Positions 22,437 through 35,417 are shown, counted from the first letter of the stretch. The stretch: 64,000 nucleotides of DNA from Adineta vaga (GCA_021613535.1 CP075492.1:2232001-2296000), one strand, 5' to 3'. The notes: a model not told the origin generated them from the letters alone. Program-made: numbers and translations.

Positions 22437-22810
22437 TTATTTTATATCAAATATAAAATCTGATTTGAGAAGATACTTTCCATCACGGACAGAAATTTCA
22501 ATATTTCCACCATTGAGAACTTGAAAGATGCGTTTGACATTGTTTCCTAATGATTTGGCATCGAAAAAAACTGTTTTTCTTGTGTGAATCCAGTTTCAGT
22601 TATGTGTGTGAGGATATTCATTGGGTAAGACCAAAATATCTCCACTTGATTTTTCAAATTCTTCAATTCAGTTTGACTATATTCAAATATGTTTTTCGAT
22701 GCACAAGTACCGGTCAAATCGCGTTCGTGCAATATCAAACGAAAGAAATACATCGGATGGATTATATTTATAGAAGTAAAGCATATCTTTTCAGAACTGT
22801 TCAATCTCAT
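22437..22810 (-). pseudogene. frameshifted coding fragment, unrecognised
   Basis: The minus strand reads LHERDLTGTCASKNIFEYSQ and on to TGFTQEKQFF, then after a T-tract near 22570 continues in the next frame (AKSLGNNVKRIFQVLNGGN, ending SDFIFDIK at a TAA at 22437). The two halves together look like the C-terminus of one protein broken by a one-base slip. No family recognised. Confidence 0.4.
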
Positions 22811-23988
22811 ACAGTTAATACAAAGTCATAGACAACATATATTTATCAAATGTTCATTAGATCAACGCTTTTACGCTTTCTAAACAATTCACTTCATTAC
22901 AGTCGGCTTATAAATGAGTCTTTCATGATATATTTTACTTTTCACCCTTATTGACATCCTCAAGACATGTTATAATACGTAATTGTGGCCACTCTTGCAT
23001 CCTTCCGTTCTCTCTAGGTTTTTTTTAAACTGAAGCTCTTGTCTGGTGGAAAGTTATTTTTCCAAGAAACAATGATAAAAAACAACGAGATGAAAGCAAT
23101 TCTTTTCACCAGGCACTTAAATTCTATCCAAACAGAGACAATCTTTACTGAAAGGTAAGATACATTGTTTCGTAGTGTAAGAAAATATACTTTTACTGCA
23201 AAACTTCATTTAGCACTGAGGCGTTTCTGAGCGACACCCATTCGAAAGTTCCTAACATATTGTTATTAAAACTTACTTTAGATTCTAATCTTTCTTGTAA
23301 CATGAGTAAGAACGGGAACATTTGTGAGATCCTAATTCGAACAAATAATCTTTTCACCTTTTAGGATACGAGGATGAGCGTTAGCTACCATTATCGCGAT
23401 TTCATCCCGACTAAAAGATTCATCAGATGGTAATTATTACTATATGATCAAATAATCGCATGTAAAAATTAAATCTATTTTGATTATCTAGTTATTCTCT
23501 TGAAGAGTTCGGTGCATTGTGACTTGCTGATGCCGGTATGTATATGATATATAAAGATATAAAATTTATTTTAATGAAGATAACAAGGATAGTTTCTATT
23601 GGAAGAGATAAATAAGTTCAGGTATTTAGAGAAAAACAGTGTTGCACAAATTAAAGAATGTTATGAAAGATTTTCATCGGACGTCGTTGCAGTCGGCTTT
23701 GTATGCATGTTATTAATGTTTTCTTGGTTATAATGGCATGGAAGATAATCGTAGTCGTATGATTGGATGACCTAGAAATATAATAAAATTATATGGAACC
23801 TTAAGAGTGAATGGCAACGGTGTGAGTTCACCTACTTTTTGTTTCTTTCTATTGTCTTGCTCGTTTATCGTAGTAACTGTGTCAGAATATTGCGAAATAC
23901 AATCGAATGAATTATTCTGGTCCGCTGAATGTTAAGAAATACAAACGTTCAAGATAAAAATCAGTTTCTTCAGTCAATTAAACGTTTT
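22811..23988. other. intergenic, nothing recognised
   Basis: AT-rich DNA without supportable coding or repeat structure. Confidence 0.35.
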
Positions 23989-24276
23989 CTACGTACTTTT
24001 CAATATTTTAATTGAAATTTTTTCAAGAAATGTTTGTGACTGATCTTGTTCAAGCGAAATTTTCATTGAATTATTGAATTCTTTTGTAATTCCATTTAAT
24101 TTATCACGTTAATACTTCAAATTAATCTCATTAAATTCATTTTCTTCACGCATATCTTTAATTTCTTTAATTAATTTATTGAATTTCTTTCCAATATCTT
24201 TCATAAATATCTTCATTTCTTTTTCAACATTATTTCGACATTCTTCTGCTGTTTGTCGAATTAATTCAATCGCCAG
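23989..24276 (-). pseudogene. TRIM-like coiled-coil remnant
   Basis: The minus strand encodes a heptad-like helix AIELIRQTAEECRNNVEKEM, on through KKFNKLIKEIKDMREENEF, then a TAA in frame, then RDKLNGITKEFNNSMKIS and IKILKS. The sequence resembles the coiled coil after the B-box in bdelloid TRIM-NHL-like proteins. The frame is the same on both sides of the TAA, and no RING or B-box precedes it, so it is a broken fragment. Confidence 0.45.
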
Positions 24277-24827
24277 CGTTTATAATACAACATGCCTGAT
24301 ATATTTTCTTTATGTTTTGGAAGAAATGACGTATGGAATTGTCAATCAATCGTATGTCTTCGATATCGTATTGTGATTCATTCTTTTTGTGAAAACATAA
24401 TCAATGATTTCTTTATTACACGTGTGATCATGCGTTTTATTCATTTCTCTAAGAAGTCAACCTATAGATATGTAATGGATACAATATGTTATCTATTAAC
24501 TCTCACCTATACCCTCCCTAGAGTACATTTAGCACTCATATCAGTATATATTTGTTGTAAAACTTCGATGGTAATTTCTTGAAAAATAATTTCACCCGTC
24601 TCTTCGCTTTTTCTATCCTAATAAATGTTTAATAAAGTCATTTGCTTAATATATTGTTAACAACGTATAGTTTTCTAACAAATAAGTTTCTTTTCTTCTT
24701 TTGATAAAAAGAGATGTAAAAGACATTTTCTTTGTTTTTTCTGAAAAAAAAAGTCTACATACCTATCAAGTATTTTATATTAGTTAAAAAACATTAAAAC
24801 ATACTTTTCTTTTAACAATTGAAAAAA
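24277..24827. other. intergenic with one degenerate hairpin arm
   Basis: 24487-24522 (TATCTATTAACTCTCACCTA and CCCTCC) resembles, inverted, the element at 27158-27199. Nothing else is recognised. Confidence 0.35.
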
Positions 24828-26797
24828 ATGTTATTTCAATTGATTTTTATCTTATTTAAACTTAACTTTTCTCTTTCAACAATATCACTTATGAAATATG
24901 AAAATACTCAAATAATTCCAAATGGAAATTCTTATTTAATTAGTACATTTATTGTTCAATCCCGAACTGAATGTATTTGTCGTTGTTCAAGCAATGAATA
25001 TTGTATAACAATAAATTATTTTGGCATCAATCAAACATGTTCATTATTTTCTTCACAAATTCAAATTGAAAATTTACAATTAGTTCCATATATAATGAAT
25101 TCTGTTGTTATGATTTTCTCAAATCGAATGATTTCAAGTAAAAACATTTCAATAATATTTGTTATTTTTCTAATTCATGAAAAATGTTTTAGCAACAACT
25201 CAAACAACAACAACTTCTTCAAGTAATATAATAATTGGTTAAAAAAGAGAAAGTCATTACATAGAGTTAATTTGTGAATACATCCGCTATATCATCTTAG
25301 AAAAATTCATGAAAAGTAAAACTGTTGAATATATCTGATTTTCTTTTAGCAACAATAACTGAAACAAGTTCGACATCAACATCTACAAGTAAAGAATATC
25401 TTTAAAAGAAAATTTTATTTATAATTTATGTGTATCTTTAGCAACAACAAATGTATATTGTGGAATTACATGTATTAATACAACAATATCAACATTATCT
25501 CGTGTGGCATTTTATTCATTTGATAATAATGTATTAGATAGTACTGGTAATTATTCAATGAAGGCAAATTTTACACAAAATTATGTTCAAGGATGGATTG
25601 GTTCAGCTATAAGTTTTACTTATAGTAATCAACAATATCTTCAATCAATACATATTCCATTAGATTCACGTTCATTTACAATTGATTTTTGGTTTTATGC
25701 AACTGAGATGTTGAATAATATGGCTTATAGTTTTGCTGGTGAACGACATTCATCAGTAAATAGTCAATGTTTATTTCTTGATCTTCGTTATCGATATCTT
25801 TATATGGGATTTTATGATGCTGATACATCAGGAACAACAATTTTATCAGCAAATCAATGGTATCATGCAACATTTGTATATGATTCAACAGTAAAAAAAC
25901 AATATGTTTATTTAAACGGTGTATTGGATAAGAGTGTAATAATTAATAATGATTTTTTAGGAACATTAGGATCATTTACTATTGGTGGTGCAAATATCGG
26001 TGGAGCTGGACCAACATATTCTTACTATTCAGGTTATATTGATCATTTTGGAATAAGTTATCGAGTTAAAAGTCCATGTGAAATTTATTTAAATGCAATA
26101 CTTTATTGTTATTTTTCATTTGATTCTATTTCATTTTTAAATGATTTAGGACCCAATTATTTAAATGCAATCAATTCAAATGGTATACAAATGAATGGTC
26201 GAGTTAATCAAGGAATAGAATTTTCATCATCAGTATCTTATATAAAAATTAAAGGAGTTAATATTTTAAATCTTATGAATCAACCATTTACAATATCAAT
26301 GTGGATTAAACCACTTAAACTTATTGATGGTGGAACACTTATTCATATATCAACACAATCTGATGGTACATATTTCTATAGATATGATTTATTCATATTA
26401 TCGTTTTCTGTTTTTAGGTATAGGGAATTGTTTTGCATTATGGGGTTTTACTTCGAATGGTTCATTTGTAATGAATTTGATTGATTCATCAAATAATATA
26501 AATCCAATACTAATTTCATCATCATTATTCTCAATAAATCAATGGACACATATTGTTCAAGTATTTAATGGAATAAAGGAAAATTATTTGTATCTCAATG
26601 GAAATCTTGCAATAATTTCATTATCAACAAGTCAACCAATGGGATCATATGTTTTTCTTGGAGCATCACCAAGCAATGCGAGTTCTTGTAGATCAGGATC
26701 AATTTCTATGGGACAATTTTATGGTATTATTGATGAATTTTATATTTTTGGAAAAGCATTAACACCAACTGATATTTGTCGTTTAGCAAATCCTTGA
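24828..26797 (+). CDS. secreted PAN-like / LamG (ConA-like) protein
   Basis: Five exons: 24828-25137, 25193-25222, 25350-25388, 25442-26365, 26418-26797, totalling 1683 nt (560 aa), all in phase. A signal peptide (LIFILFKLNFSLS) is followed by a Cys-rich apple/PAN-like segment (RTECICRCSSNEYC ... NQTC, residues ~45-80). Two tiny Thr/Ser exons form a linker. Two LamG/concanavalin-like domains follow: the first (~135-325) has FTIDFWFYATE, ANQWYHATFVYD and YVYLNGVLD; the second (~330-560) has FTISMWIKP, INQWTHIVQVFNG and FYGIIDEFYIFGKAL. Such proteins are extracellular carbohydrate or matrix binders; the ligand is unknown. The ATG at 24828 is preferred because it starts the signal peptide. Confidence 0.8.
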
Positions 26798-26799
26798 AA

Positions 26800-28245
26800 A
26801 TTTCTTTGTTTTCCTATTTATCACAAATAAAGAGTTTCTATACGATTGATTTACTTTTGAAGCATATGCTCATTTGATAATGATAAACTCTGATCTTATA
26901 TCAATGCTATTATTGCGAGTGTCAAAAATTTGAAAATTCAGAAAGCCAATAATGTTTTTGTTCGAGATGTTTTATTTTAAACAAATTAGATAGATTTTGA
27001 AAGTGTACACTTTTGGCTTTAATTTTCACTATCTTATTTAGTATTATTTTGTCTACTATGAACGTCTTTAGTTATTGCATCAAATTTAAGCTTTCAAATA
27101 ATTGACAGAAATCTATGATACATGTTATAACTTTCTTTTTGTTCATTCTTTTATATTCTCTTGAGGATGAGAGTTAATAGATAACACTCACACCCAAAGA
27201 ATATAGAAACGTATGTATTAGTCGCTTTATTTGCACGTATATATCAACTCGAGCATAAAACGTTTTCTATTTTCAGTTTTCCCCAGGGATATTGGCTTAA
27301 TATTAGCACAGTATTAATTAATCATAATTTAATACTTTTCTTTCAAAACTTTAAAAAAACCAAAAATGTAATCTTCTTAGTATTAAACTAACACAATACT
27401 TGATACGAGGCTTGATACTGTTTGGTGTTTTGAATGAGGAAAATTGAAAAGAACGTGCTTATCTCCATTATTTTGATGAGAAAAAAAGAGACGATGAATT
27501 TCCTTAAATATAGTGAAATCCCTTATCGCTCGAAAGAAACCCTTTCAGAATGTATAAAATGATCTTGATCGTTGTATAGAAGAACATTTTCTTTTCTTTA
27601 AAAAAAAAGAGATTGCATTTTCTCTGAACTTGTTCTTTGTCCTTTTTTTATTCAACGAATACTTTTCACTGACGATACTTTATTGTGCTGTGGCTCTGTT
27701 TATATGCATGTGATAATAAAGTAATTATAATGCTTTTTAATTTTACTTTCATTTTTGAGAATATTTGACTAATGAAATCTCAAGGGAGAAACAAGTTACT
27801 TCAAGATTCCAAGAAAATGAATAAACAGTATGAATGAAAGTTTTCCTTTTAGCAAGAATATCTGTTAATTATGAGATAAACATTTATTTCTTCTCTTGAT
27901 TTTCTCATCAAATATCAAAAGATAGATGAATGAGACAAGATCAGTAATTAGTATGTCAGTAGTTTCATCTGTACATAATAACAGCATGTTGATATCATCA
28001 GTTCTTAGATTAAACTCATTCAACAGAAAATACATTCTCCATCGAAAATAGAAACCCGGATGTGTTCTTTCATCAATGAAGTTGACGGTTGTACGGCCTC
28101 TCGATCATGTGATAATATTTGATGCATCATTTCATCCTCTTTCTTTTCTTTTTAACACACGCACACACATCTATAATGTAGTTTTATCTCAGTAGACTTT
28201 TCATTTATTACAGTTAATCATCTAAATTAATTCAGTTTTCTCGTC
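26800..28245. other. intergenic with one degenerate hairpin (27158-27199)
   Basis: CTCTTGAGGATGAGAGTTAA, a short loop TAGATAAC and ACTCACACCC form a weakened member of the TGTGGG family. Immediately upstream of the next gene, TTTAACACACGCACACACAT at ~28150 is a short CA tract. No genes are seen. Confidence 0.45.
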
Positions 28246-29226
28246 ATGTCTCTGTTCAATGATACGACGACAATCGTTGTTCAAATTCCTTATCCATTTC
28301 AACCTGTTCAATTTAGTATTCTATTAATAATCTCGATTTGTTCTATTCCATGTTTTATTTTTGTTCTTTATCATTTCTTATGTATACGGACACTCTATCG
28401 TGCACTCAATAATCATGTTATTATTCTTTTACTTCTAAGTAACTGTATTCAAACTCTCATTGACATCCCAATGCAGCTCAGCTACTATTTTATGGGTACA
28501 ATCTGGCCTCAAACTGTCAATTATTGTTTCTTCGATTATTTTATGGATTATTATTTATTTACAACTTGTTTTCTTCTCTTAACATGGGCATCATTCGAAC
28601 GACACATTCTCATATTTCACGCACAAGTGTTTAACACACAACGTAAACGTTTTATTGGTCATTATGTTCCTCTAAGTTTCTGTATTATTTATCCATTCAT
28701 TTACTACATTTTCTTCATATTTTTCTATCCATGTGAAAGTTATTACGATATGAGCATTTCAAACTGTGTTGTAGCATGCTATTTGTGGACTAGCGATGTT
28801 ATGGCTTTGTATGAGCAGATTGCTCATGGATTTGCTCTCATGTTCCTTATTTTCATCTTCAACATATTACTTTTCCTACGAGTTCGTTGGCAAAGAAATC
28901 GAATAGGTAGACAAATGGGGTGGGCTAAAAATCGAAAGATGGCAGTACAATTATTTAGCGTCTGTTTTTTATTTTTTCTCACCAATGGTTGCTACTTCAC
29001 TGTCCAACTGGGACAACTCTTATGGGATCCAAACTTTGGGACAACGTTGGCGGAGTGGACTACTCCACTTTCGTTGTGTATGCCACCGCTTATCCCTTTT
29101 ACGTGTCTCAGTACTTTACAAGGTCTTCAACCAAAATTTAAAATACTTGCTCCATGGCGGAATCGTCTTAACGTAGGTCCGATGGAAATGACAGTAAGAC
29201 GACAGATTGCAATGCCATCATCATGA
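28246..29226 (+). CDS. rhodopsin-like G-protein coupled receptor (1 exon)
   Basis: An intronless 326-aa ORF with seven hydrophobic segments: ~24-48, 57-80, 93-115, 140-165, ~190-217, 235-257 and 270-292. It has a Cys in the TM2-TM3 region, ERH in the DRY place (TWASFERHILIFH), basic loop three (RVRWQRNRIGRQMG) and PPLIPFTCLSTLQGL in TM7. The N-terminus has NDT, a likely glycosylation site. It is the same broad class as the 1008-1969 gene but clearly another subfamily. Ligand unknown. The 3' UTR contains AATAAAA at ~29338. Confidence 0.85.
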   Translation: MSLFNDTTTIVVQIPYPFQPVQFSILLIISICSIPCFIFVLYHFLCIRTLYRALNNHVIILLLLSNCIQTLIDIPMQLSYYFMGTIWPQTVNYCFFDYFMDYYLFTTCFLLLTWASFERHILIFHAQVFNTQRKRFIGHYVPLSFCIIYPFIYYIFFIFFYPCESYYDMSISNCVVACYLWTSDVMALYEQIAHGFALMFLIFIFNILLFLRVRWQRNRIGRQMGWAKNRKMAVQLFSVCFLFFLTNGCYFTVQLGQLLWDPNFGTTLAEWTTPLSLCMPPLIPFTCLSTLQGLQPKFKILAPWRNRLNVGPMEMTVRRQIAMPSS

Positions 29227-29229
29227 TCT

Positions 29230-30168
29230 CATGCTGTTTGAAAATATGGCATACTTGATTGATATTGTTTGATTTTATTTTCTCTAAGTGCCACTTCTTT
29301 TTTTTTATGTGAAATATTTAATCTTTTCTATATATATAATAAAATGGCTGTTGTGTGATTAACTTTGTTATGATTACGAACACTATCATTTTCTGTATAG
29401 CATTAATTGTGGAAAAAAACATTTATCTTTGACAAAAATATTAGTTAGACTGAATAAACCATGTTTTATTTCGTAAAAGGACAACATTATAGATATTGAT
29501 GAGTGTTGGTGTGGATATGAGTATTAAATTCATTTTTTAATTGTAAAAAAGAGTGTGAGTGTTACTATTTTTGATGGAATGAATCCATCAGTAAAATATC
29601 ATGAAGTAAATGACAAGCTTTTGCTGTTGAATATTTTCCTTCAGCTAATATTTAAATCCAAGGATAAAGAGATCAACAAAATTCATCAACTTTGTTGTCT
29701 TGTAAGTTTTGAAGAAAATGATGCCATTTGAAACGATAAAATAATTTAATATTTCATATTATCTCTTTCATAATAGTTTAATATAAAATCTATGATTCAA
29801 ACAAAAGAATACGTTACTCAATAGATGATCCAAAAATAAATATAAAATTCAGGATGAGAAAAATTTAATAGACGAAGACTTACTGATTCAAAATGATAAT
29901 AGGCAAATCTCAAAATATAAAGAGATCAAATTAGTTAAATCGATGGATCCATCTTCTTTTATTCGTTGTGTGGTTCATCTTCATCTATACAAATAATAAA
30001 TGATGATACTAATGATACGGCAGATATCATACAAAATTATACAACCACTAGTCTTTCACTTTGTCTCAAACATATAAGAAAGATCTATACGCAATACTTG
30101 ATAAAAACTCGAATACATCATGTTGGTCGGTATTTGATTTACCAGCAAAAATTCTAGTTTCATACAAA
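29230..30168. other. intergenic; possible coding debris
   Basis: 30061-30168 has an open stretch reading YKKDLYAILDKNSNTSCWSV that ends exactly where the hairpin at 30169 begins, so it may be an exon truncated by that element. A weak inverted pair of TG-rich motifs lies at ~29499-29565. Nothing else is recognised. Confidence 0.35.
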
Positions 30169-30224
30169 TCTTGTGGGTGTGGGTGTGGGGGTGGGTGTGG
30201 GGTAATACTCTTTCCCACACCCAG
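30169..30224. repeat. TGTGGG hairpin element
   Basis: Four G-rich units (TTGTGGGTGTGGGTGTGG and GGTGGGTGTGG), loop GGTAATACTCTT, and C-rich arm TCCCACACCCAG. The loop motif is shared, inverted, with the copy at 63885-63954. Confidence 0.85.
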
Positions 30225-30289
30225 GTTAATATTGGTTCGTTATGATTGAATCAATACAAAATGTTGCAAACGTCAAGTAATAAAGATAA

Positions 30290-30790
30290 AAAAGAATTTC
30301 GTTTCTTTGTTTTACATTTAAAAAAGTTACATCGATCGTGGGAAATAAAGAAAATTACAAGATTTATTATTAATTCCGAAAATCCACCATCATATTCAAC
30401 ATCAAAAGCTCTATGGATGAAAATTTGGAGAATATTGAAGAGAAAGACAATAGATGACTTACCAAGGGCAGGTGCACCTCGTACAACAGCTACATCTGAT
30501 TATCTCCAAGCAGTACAAGAAACTATTGAATTGAAACAAAATGCATCAATTAGAAATGCTAATGATAAACTTAATAGACAAGGTTATAGAACATCGAAAA
30601 GTTCAGTATGGAGAGCAAAAAAATAAATTGAAATTAAAATGGTGGAAAAGAAAAACTGTACAAAATTTAACAGATCATCAAAAGATTGAACGTGTTAGAA
30701 TTGCCAAACGTTTACTGAAGCATTATCGAGTGAAGAAGCGTTTCAAATTTTACAAATGGAATAAGGTCTTGCCCATGTCATCGCTTTTTT
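30290..30790 (+). pseudogene. Tc1/mariner-like transposase N-terminal remnant
   Basis: Residues resemble the paired helix-turn-helix part of Tc1/mariner/IS630 transposases: a first HTH (ILKRKTIDDLPRAGAPRTT), then SIRNANDKLNRQGY and SKSSVWRA, then after a one-base slip in an A-tract at ~30622 the continuing LTDHQKIERVRIAKRLLKHY. The DDE catalytic domain is absent; homology ends just before a GC-rich inverted repeat at 30795, which may mark the truncating insertion. Confidence 0.55.
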
Positions 30791-30794
30791 AACG

Positions 30795-30860
30795 ACTGCG
30801 TCGCAATTGCGCGCAGAGGCTTTTTTGCGACGCAATTGCGCGTAATTGCGACGCAGTGGC
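30795..30860. repeat. GC-rich inverted repeat (CTGCGTCGCAATTGCGCG)
   Basis: CTGCGTCGCAATTGCGCG is followed within 25 bp by a further GCGACGCAATTGCGCG and then CGCGTAATTGCGACGCAG, the reverse complement of the first arm with one mismatch. The block is strikingly GC-rich in an AT-rich context. It could be the two ends of a deleted DNA transposon or a solo foldback element. Confidence 0.75.
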
Positions 30861-30900
30861 CGCAATTTCTGTAGCTCATCTATTGGATGATTTTCGAATA

Positions 30901-31239
30901 ATAACGGTCATTGTCTTCGTGGAGTATAAAAGGAGATGTAATAAGAATTCATGCTCATTTCTTCAATTTTCAATTATCTGATCACTTAGCATTTTAACTA
31001 TCAATATCGAAAGATAAGTAGTACTCAACATCTATATGAGTCACCTGTAAGATGTGTCATCAATATACTTGTAGTCTGTATGGGAACCAATCAGATTTTA
31101 GATGCTATTTTTCTCGACCAATATGATTTTAGATACTTTTTTTCTTAACCAACGAGATTTGTGACGCTTTTTTTTCGAACAATCCGATTCAGGGAGCTAT
31201 TTTACTTGACCAATAGGGTTTGAGATGCTCTTTTGTTTA
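30901..31239 (+). repeat. dispersed 5' element region with TATA box and 31-bp tandem repeats
   Basis: 30901-31060 is ~75% identical by eye to 55960-56120 (shared block CTCATTTCTTCAATTTTCAA). It contains GTATAAAAGGAG, a good TATA box. 31086-31239 holds five diverged head-to-tail units of 31 bp (ACCAATCAGATTTTAGATGC type). It lies just upstream of a tnp2-like transposase on the same strand, so it may be that transposon's promoter and subterminal repeat region; one 31-bp unit is also kept in the copy at 56130-56165. Confidence 0.65.
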
Positions 31240-31458
31240 ACCATATGCTCAATTTCGAAGATGTTGTGTTTACATAAGCTATTATTATAACATTTCTATT
31301 TGTTATCGTGTTCTTCGAGCCTTATATTTGAGAGTAGAATACAGTATATTTTTTAAATAGGAAGTGGAAAGTGAGCATTCGCGAAAATTACATTTATTTT
31401 GTTAAAATTATATTATATATTCAATACATATTATTGTTTGATTTTTCTGTTTTTTAGG

Positions 31459-34400
31459 CCAATGCATCGATTCAAAGCTACAATATCGAATAAAGTGAAA
31501 GCACGACGTCTTCAACGTCTACAACGTCGAGAAATGGTAAATCAATTGTTCCAATCTTTAGATATTATTTCCAGCGATGATGATGATGCAGATGCTGATT
31601 CAAGAAGTGATGAACCAGCTGAAGGTAGGCCACAATCTTTATCAGAAAATGTTCTTTTAGATTTATCACATCCAAAACCAATGAATTATCAAAATGACCA
31701 ATTCGACGCCACTCATATATTTGATGAAGAACCTGTTGAATTTGACAATTCTGAAAGATTGTTCGATGGTAGTAATATTAACAACGAAGGACGCTGTGCG
31801 TCGACTAACATCGTTTATGGTTGATAACAACATTAACAAACAAACTGCTATTAATTTGCTTCGTATTATCAAAGTGTTATTACCGACTCCAAATCGTTTA
31901 CCAACAACTTGGAAAGGGATTATGAAAATATTGAATCACATATCAACAGCACGTTCGTCGTATTTATGTTCCAGTTGTCTTAGACAATGTAAAAAAAGGT
32001 GCGTATGGTGTTAAGTTATGTGATAATGAAGAATGTCTGAAAAACAATCGTATGTTAAAGTCAACTGAAATTGTCGAATTAACTCATTTGGACATTCGAA
32101 ATCAGCTTCAATCTATTTTAACTAGAAACCAAATTCTACTTAATCGAAAAGATCTTTATCCAATTACAGACGTTTGTTTTGGAAATTTTTATCAAAACCA
32201 ATCAAATACAATGATCAATCGACTTACTTTAATTGTTCATGTTGATGGTGCACCAATTGTTAAATCATCTAAACAAAATCCTTGGCCTTGCTTCGCTTCA
32301 ATTGTCGAGTTACCACCACCAGTACGTAACCACTAGAAAAACATTGTTCTTATGTCTTTATGGCTTTCGAGAAAAAAACCAGATGCAAATGTATTTCTTG
32401 AAGAAACGATCGAAGAACTCGAACAACTAATTAATACTGGAACATCAATATTTATTAATGGCTTTGAATATCAAATTACTATACGAACACAATATTTTGT
32501 ATCTGATCTGCCAGCGAAAGCTTTATTCTGCAAAACTGTTAATTTTAATGGTTATTCGGCGTGCACAGAATGTTGTACTACAGGTATGTCTAGTTATATT
32601 TTATTTTTCTGGTACTTTAGGAAAACTTTGTCTGTTTGAGTTTCATCTACTTGTTATCAGTATTAAGTATTTAATACGTAAAATCATCTGAATGAATACA
32701 ATTCTTTATAGAGATTTGGATTTCTGATATATACTTGACGTTAGCACCTAAACACTGTATGTATCGAAAAGACATTATCTATCGGTGTTACAATACACTT
32801 AATGATAATTGATAATCTATTAAATAAATATTCGCTTGCATTCCGTTCACATGATTTAGTTTTATTTCAGTTCTAATTTTCCTTCATACAGTTTTCAATG
32901 ATACAGTAATACTTCTTTAGTTTTTCACAGGATAAATTCATTTCTTTGTAGAAAACTTAAATTCTTTTACTCACATGTGAAAATATTGTATCCTTTCTAA
33001 TAGGGCAATGGAGTGCGCAAAACAATATGGTTGTTTATCCATTTACCAATAATAATCTTACACCTCGAACACATAATGAATATCTTGATGCAGCAAAAGA
33101 AGCACAGAAAAAGTCTATTAATGGAAAAAGTGTATCCATTCGTGGAATTAAAGGCCTTTCAATGTTATTTCAGGTAGGCATTATTTTGTGCTTTTTGCCA
33201 CATTTCTTACGCAAAGAACGTACTCGGATAAGATACATGGGACAAAAAGCATAGCTATTAGGATTTTCCTGTGTGTCACCATAATCATTATGTTCGAAGA
33301 TGCTATACTGTCAAAGTTACTGGGATAAAATATCTCAATATATCGAAGAGGACATATAAGAACAGACGCCATAATTAGCAGTAAATTCCGATTTATTTTA
33401 CTCCATTTATCTAATCTGATTTTATGATGAAAACAAATTGTATTTTTCTTATTATGTTTTATTTTTTACTTCAGGTGTTTGAATATCCTTCTCAAATTGT
33501 ATTTGACTATGTGCATCTTGTATGTCTTGGTCACGTTCCATCTGTTATCAGACGTTGGTGTAAAAATGTTGATAAAACATCTTAAAATGAAATTGATAAT
33601 TTATTAGGTCAACTTTATTTACTACATAATTTAAATGTACCCTTTTTAGAATTCATTCAACGTGCTGATCAATGGAAAGCTAAGAATAGCCGGTTGTTCG
33701 TACTGAATGTTGGTACACCTGCTGCTATACTTCATCTTCCGAAAATTTTAGCATCACATTTTTTACTTTATTCTATGGTAATTATCATGCTTTATGCACC
33801 TAGATCTAGTGATGAAATTGACATGGCAGAACAGGTAATGAATTATTATTGTAAAACGGCACCTTTAATACATGATTCATCAATTGAATTGTTTTCACTT
33901 CATGTACATATTCATCTTGGACAACAAGTTAGACAACATGGTGGTCTTGGACATACATCTGCTTTTGGCTTCTAATCATGTATCCGTTTTATTCAAAAGA
34001 AAGCCCATGGTAGTAAAGATCTTGGTGTACAAATTACCTACTGGATTGACCTGTAAACAACGATGCAAACAAAGATAAAAAATCCGACATGTACAGCAAT
34101 CAATGTAAGTATAATATTTTCTGATAACGTTTTCCACTTTCTGAAAAAATATTCTAGGAAATCAAATTAAAAGATCGGCGACTTAGTATGTATCAAATTT
34201 TTGTTTTGCAACATTTGGCAAATTATAAATTTGATGTGAATTCGTACAATTTTTACCTACGATTCAAAAGTTTCTTCATCAAATATCATACGACTATTTA
34301 TGATCAACCATTCAAATGCCAAAGTTATATTATCTCCTTCACCGATTCAATGGACAACTTTATCTATTATGGAAATATTATCGTCTTTATTCAAACAAAT

Positions 34401-34634
34401 TTACAGTTCTATGCTTTCATTCAAAATTACAGATCAAGTCAAAAATTCGTTTCACATTACGTCGATATTCCTTATTCATTACATATGAAAGTGGATGAGT
34501 TATTTCCTTTGGTAGAATTGTCCGACGAATTTGCCTTTATTTCTGTAGAAAAAATACGTCACAAATGTGTGAAAATTCCATTCGACGGTGTTTTTTGTTT
34601 ATCTGAAATACGATTGGATTATGAACATGACTAA
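31459..34634 (+). pseudogene. tnp2-like (CACTA-type) transposase remnant
   Basis: A multi-exon frame resembles the tnp2-like transposase proteins widespread in invertebrates. Visible blocks: a basic, then acidic N-terminus (MHRFKATISNKVKARRLQRL, SSDDDDADAD); LTLIVHVDGAPIVKSS and PWPCFASIVELPPPVR; FVSDLPAKALFCK with FNGYSACTEC; NGKSVSIRGIKGLSMLF; FDYVHLVCLGH; then HVHIHLGQQVRQHGGLGHTS; and a C-terminal beta block (34188-34634). Lesions: frame changes at ~31790 and at the A-tract ~31990, in-frame TAG at 32334-32336, in-frame TAA at 33583-33585. Introns such as 33174-33475 remain. Element termini were not located with certainty. Confidence 0.55.
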
Positions 34635-34769
34635 TCGTTTCTTTTTCTTACGAAAAATTTATTCTTATTTTATTTTCTTTATATTAGATATATTGTAGAT
34701 TGTTTTGTATTCAAAACCAACCATATTCATATCCACGTCCACAACAAATACCTATGCCAAACATTATTT

Positions 34770-35345
34770 AAATTGACGAGCAATTCCTGATGTTGAAGTT
34801 TATAAATTGGTTTTATTTCCGTCGGACAATACAATTGCTGTTGTTAAATCAAAACAATGTTCACCAGCTGAACATGATGGATTTATTTTTGTTCAAAGTG
34901 GTCGAAAAAAATTTACTGGTATTCCTCTTGAACAAGGTAAATGCGTAACAAATATATTAGAGATCTGTAAAGTATAGATCGACTTGAACAACATATGATA
35001 ATTGTTTTTACGTAGTCTTTATGAAGATTAACTTCTTGAATTTAAATGTTTATTACCGTTTTATGTCTTCAAGTGAGAAAATTGTAAAACTGAAATATTG
35101 ACAAGAAAAAGATTTTATTTGTACTACTTTCCGAAGAAATGTTTTTTTTAACATATTACTTAAAGCCACGAATTCACCCTTTTTGATTGCATATTATAAT
35201 TTCATTTATTTTTCTTTGTGTAGGAACTTTTTTGGAATGTAGTCAAGCAGCTGGTCGATTAACAAAGAAAACTGTCAGTCCTGAAATTGAAAGTGATTAT
35301 GAACGTAACAATGAAGAAAATCCACCGAAACGACAAAAGAGTAAG
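34770..35345 (+). CDS. two exons of an unrecognised gene
   Basis: Exon ~34770-34936 reads VYKLVLFPSDNTIAVVKSKQ and HDGFIFVQSGRKKFTGI, then GT. Exon 35224-35341 reads GTFLECSQAAGRLTKKTVS to NPPKRQKS. The joint is in phase. The FPSDNTIAVV motif resembles an uncharacterised domain found beside tnp2-like elements in other invertebrates, so this may be a second gene of the same transposon. No confident start or end; a TGTGGG array sits in the following intron or spacer. Confidence 0.4.
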
Positions 35346-35417
35346 AAAAATATTAATTACTTTCTTCTCTTTTATTAACTTGATTGTAATTTAATGTAGA
35401 AAATCTATCTGATGTCG

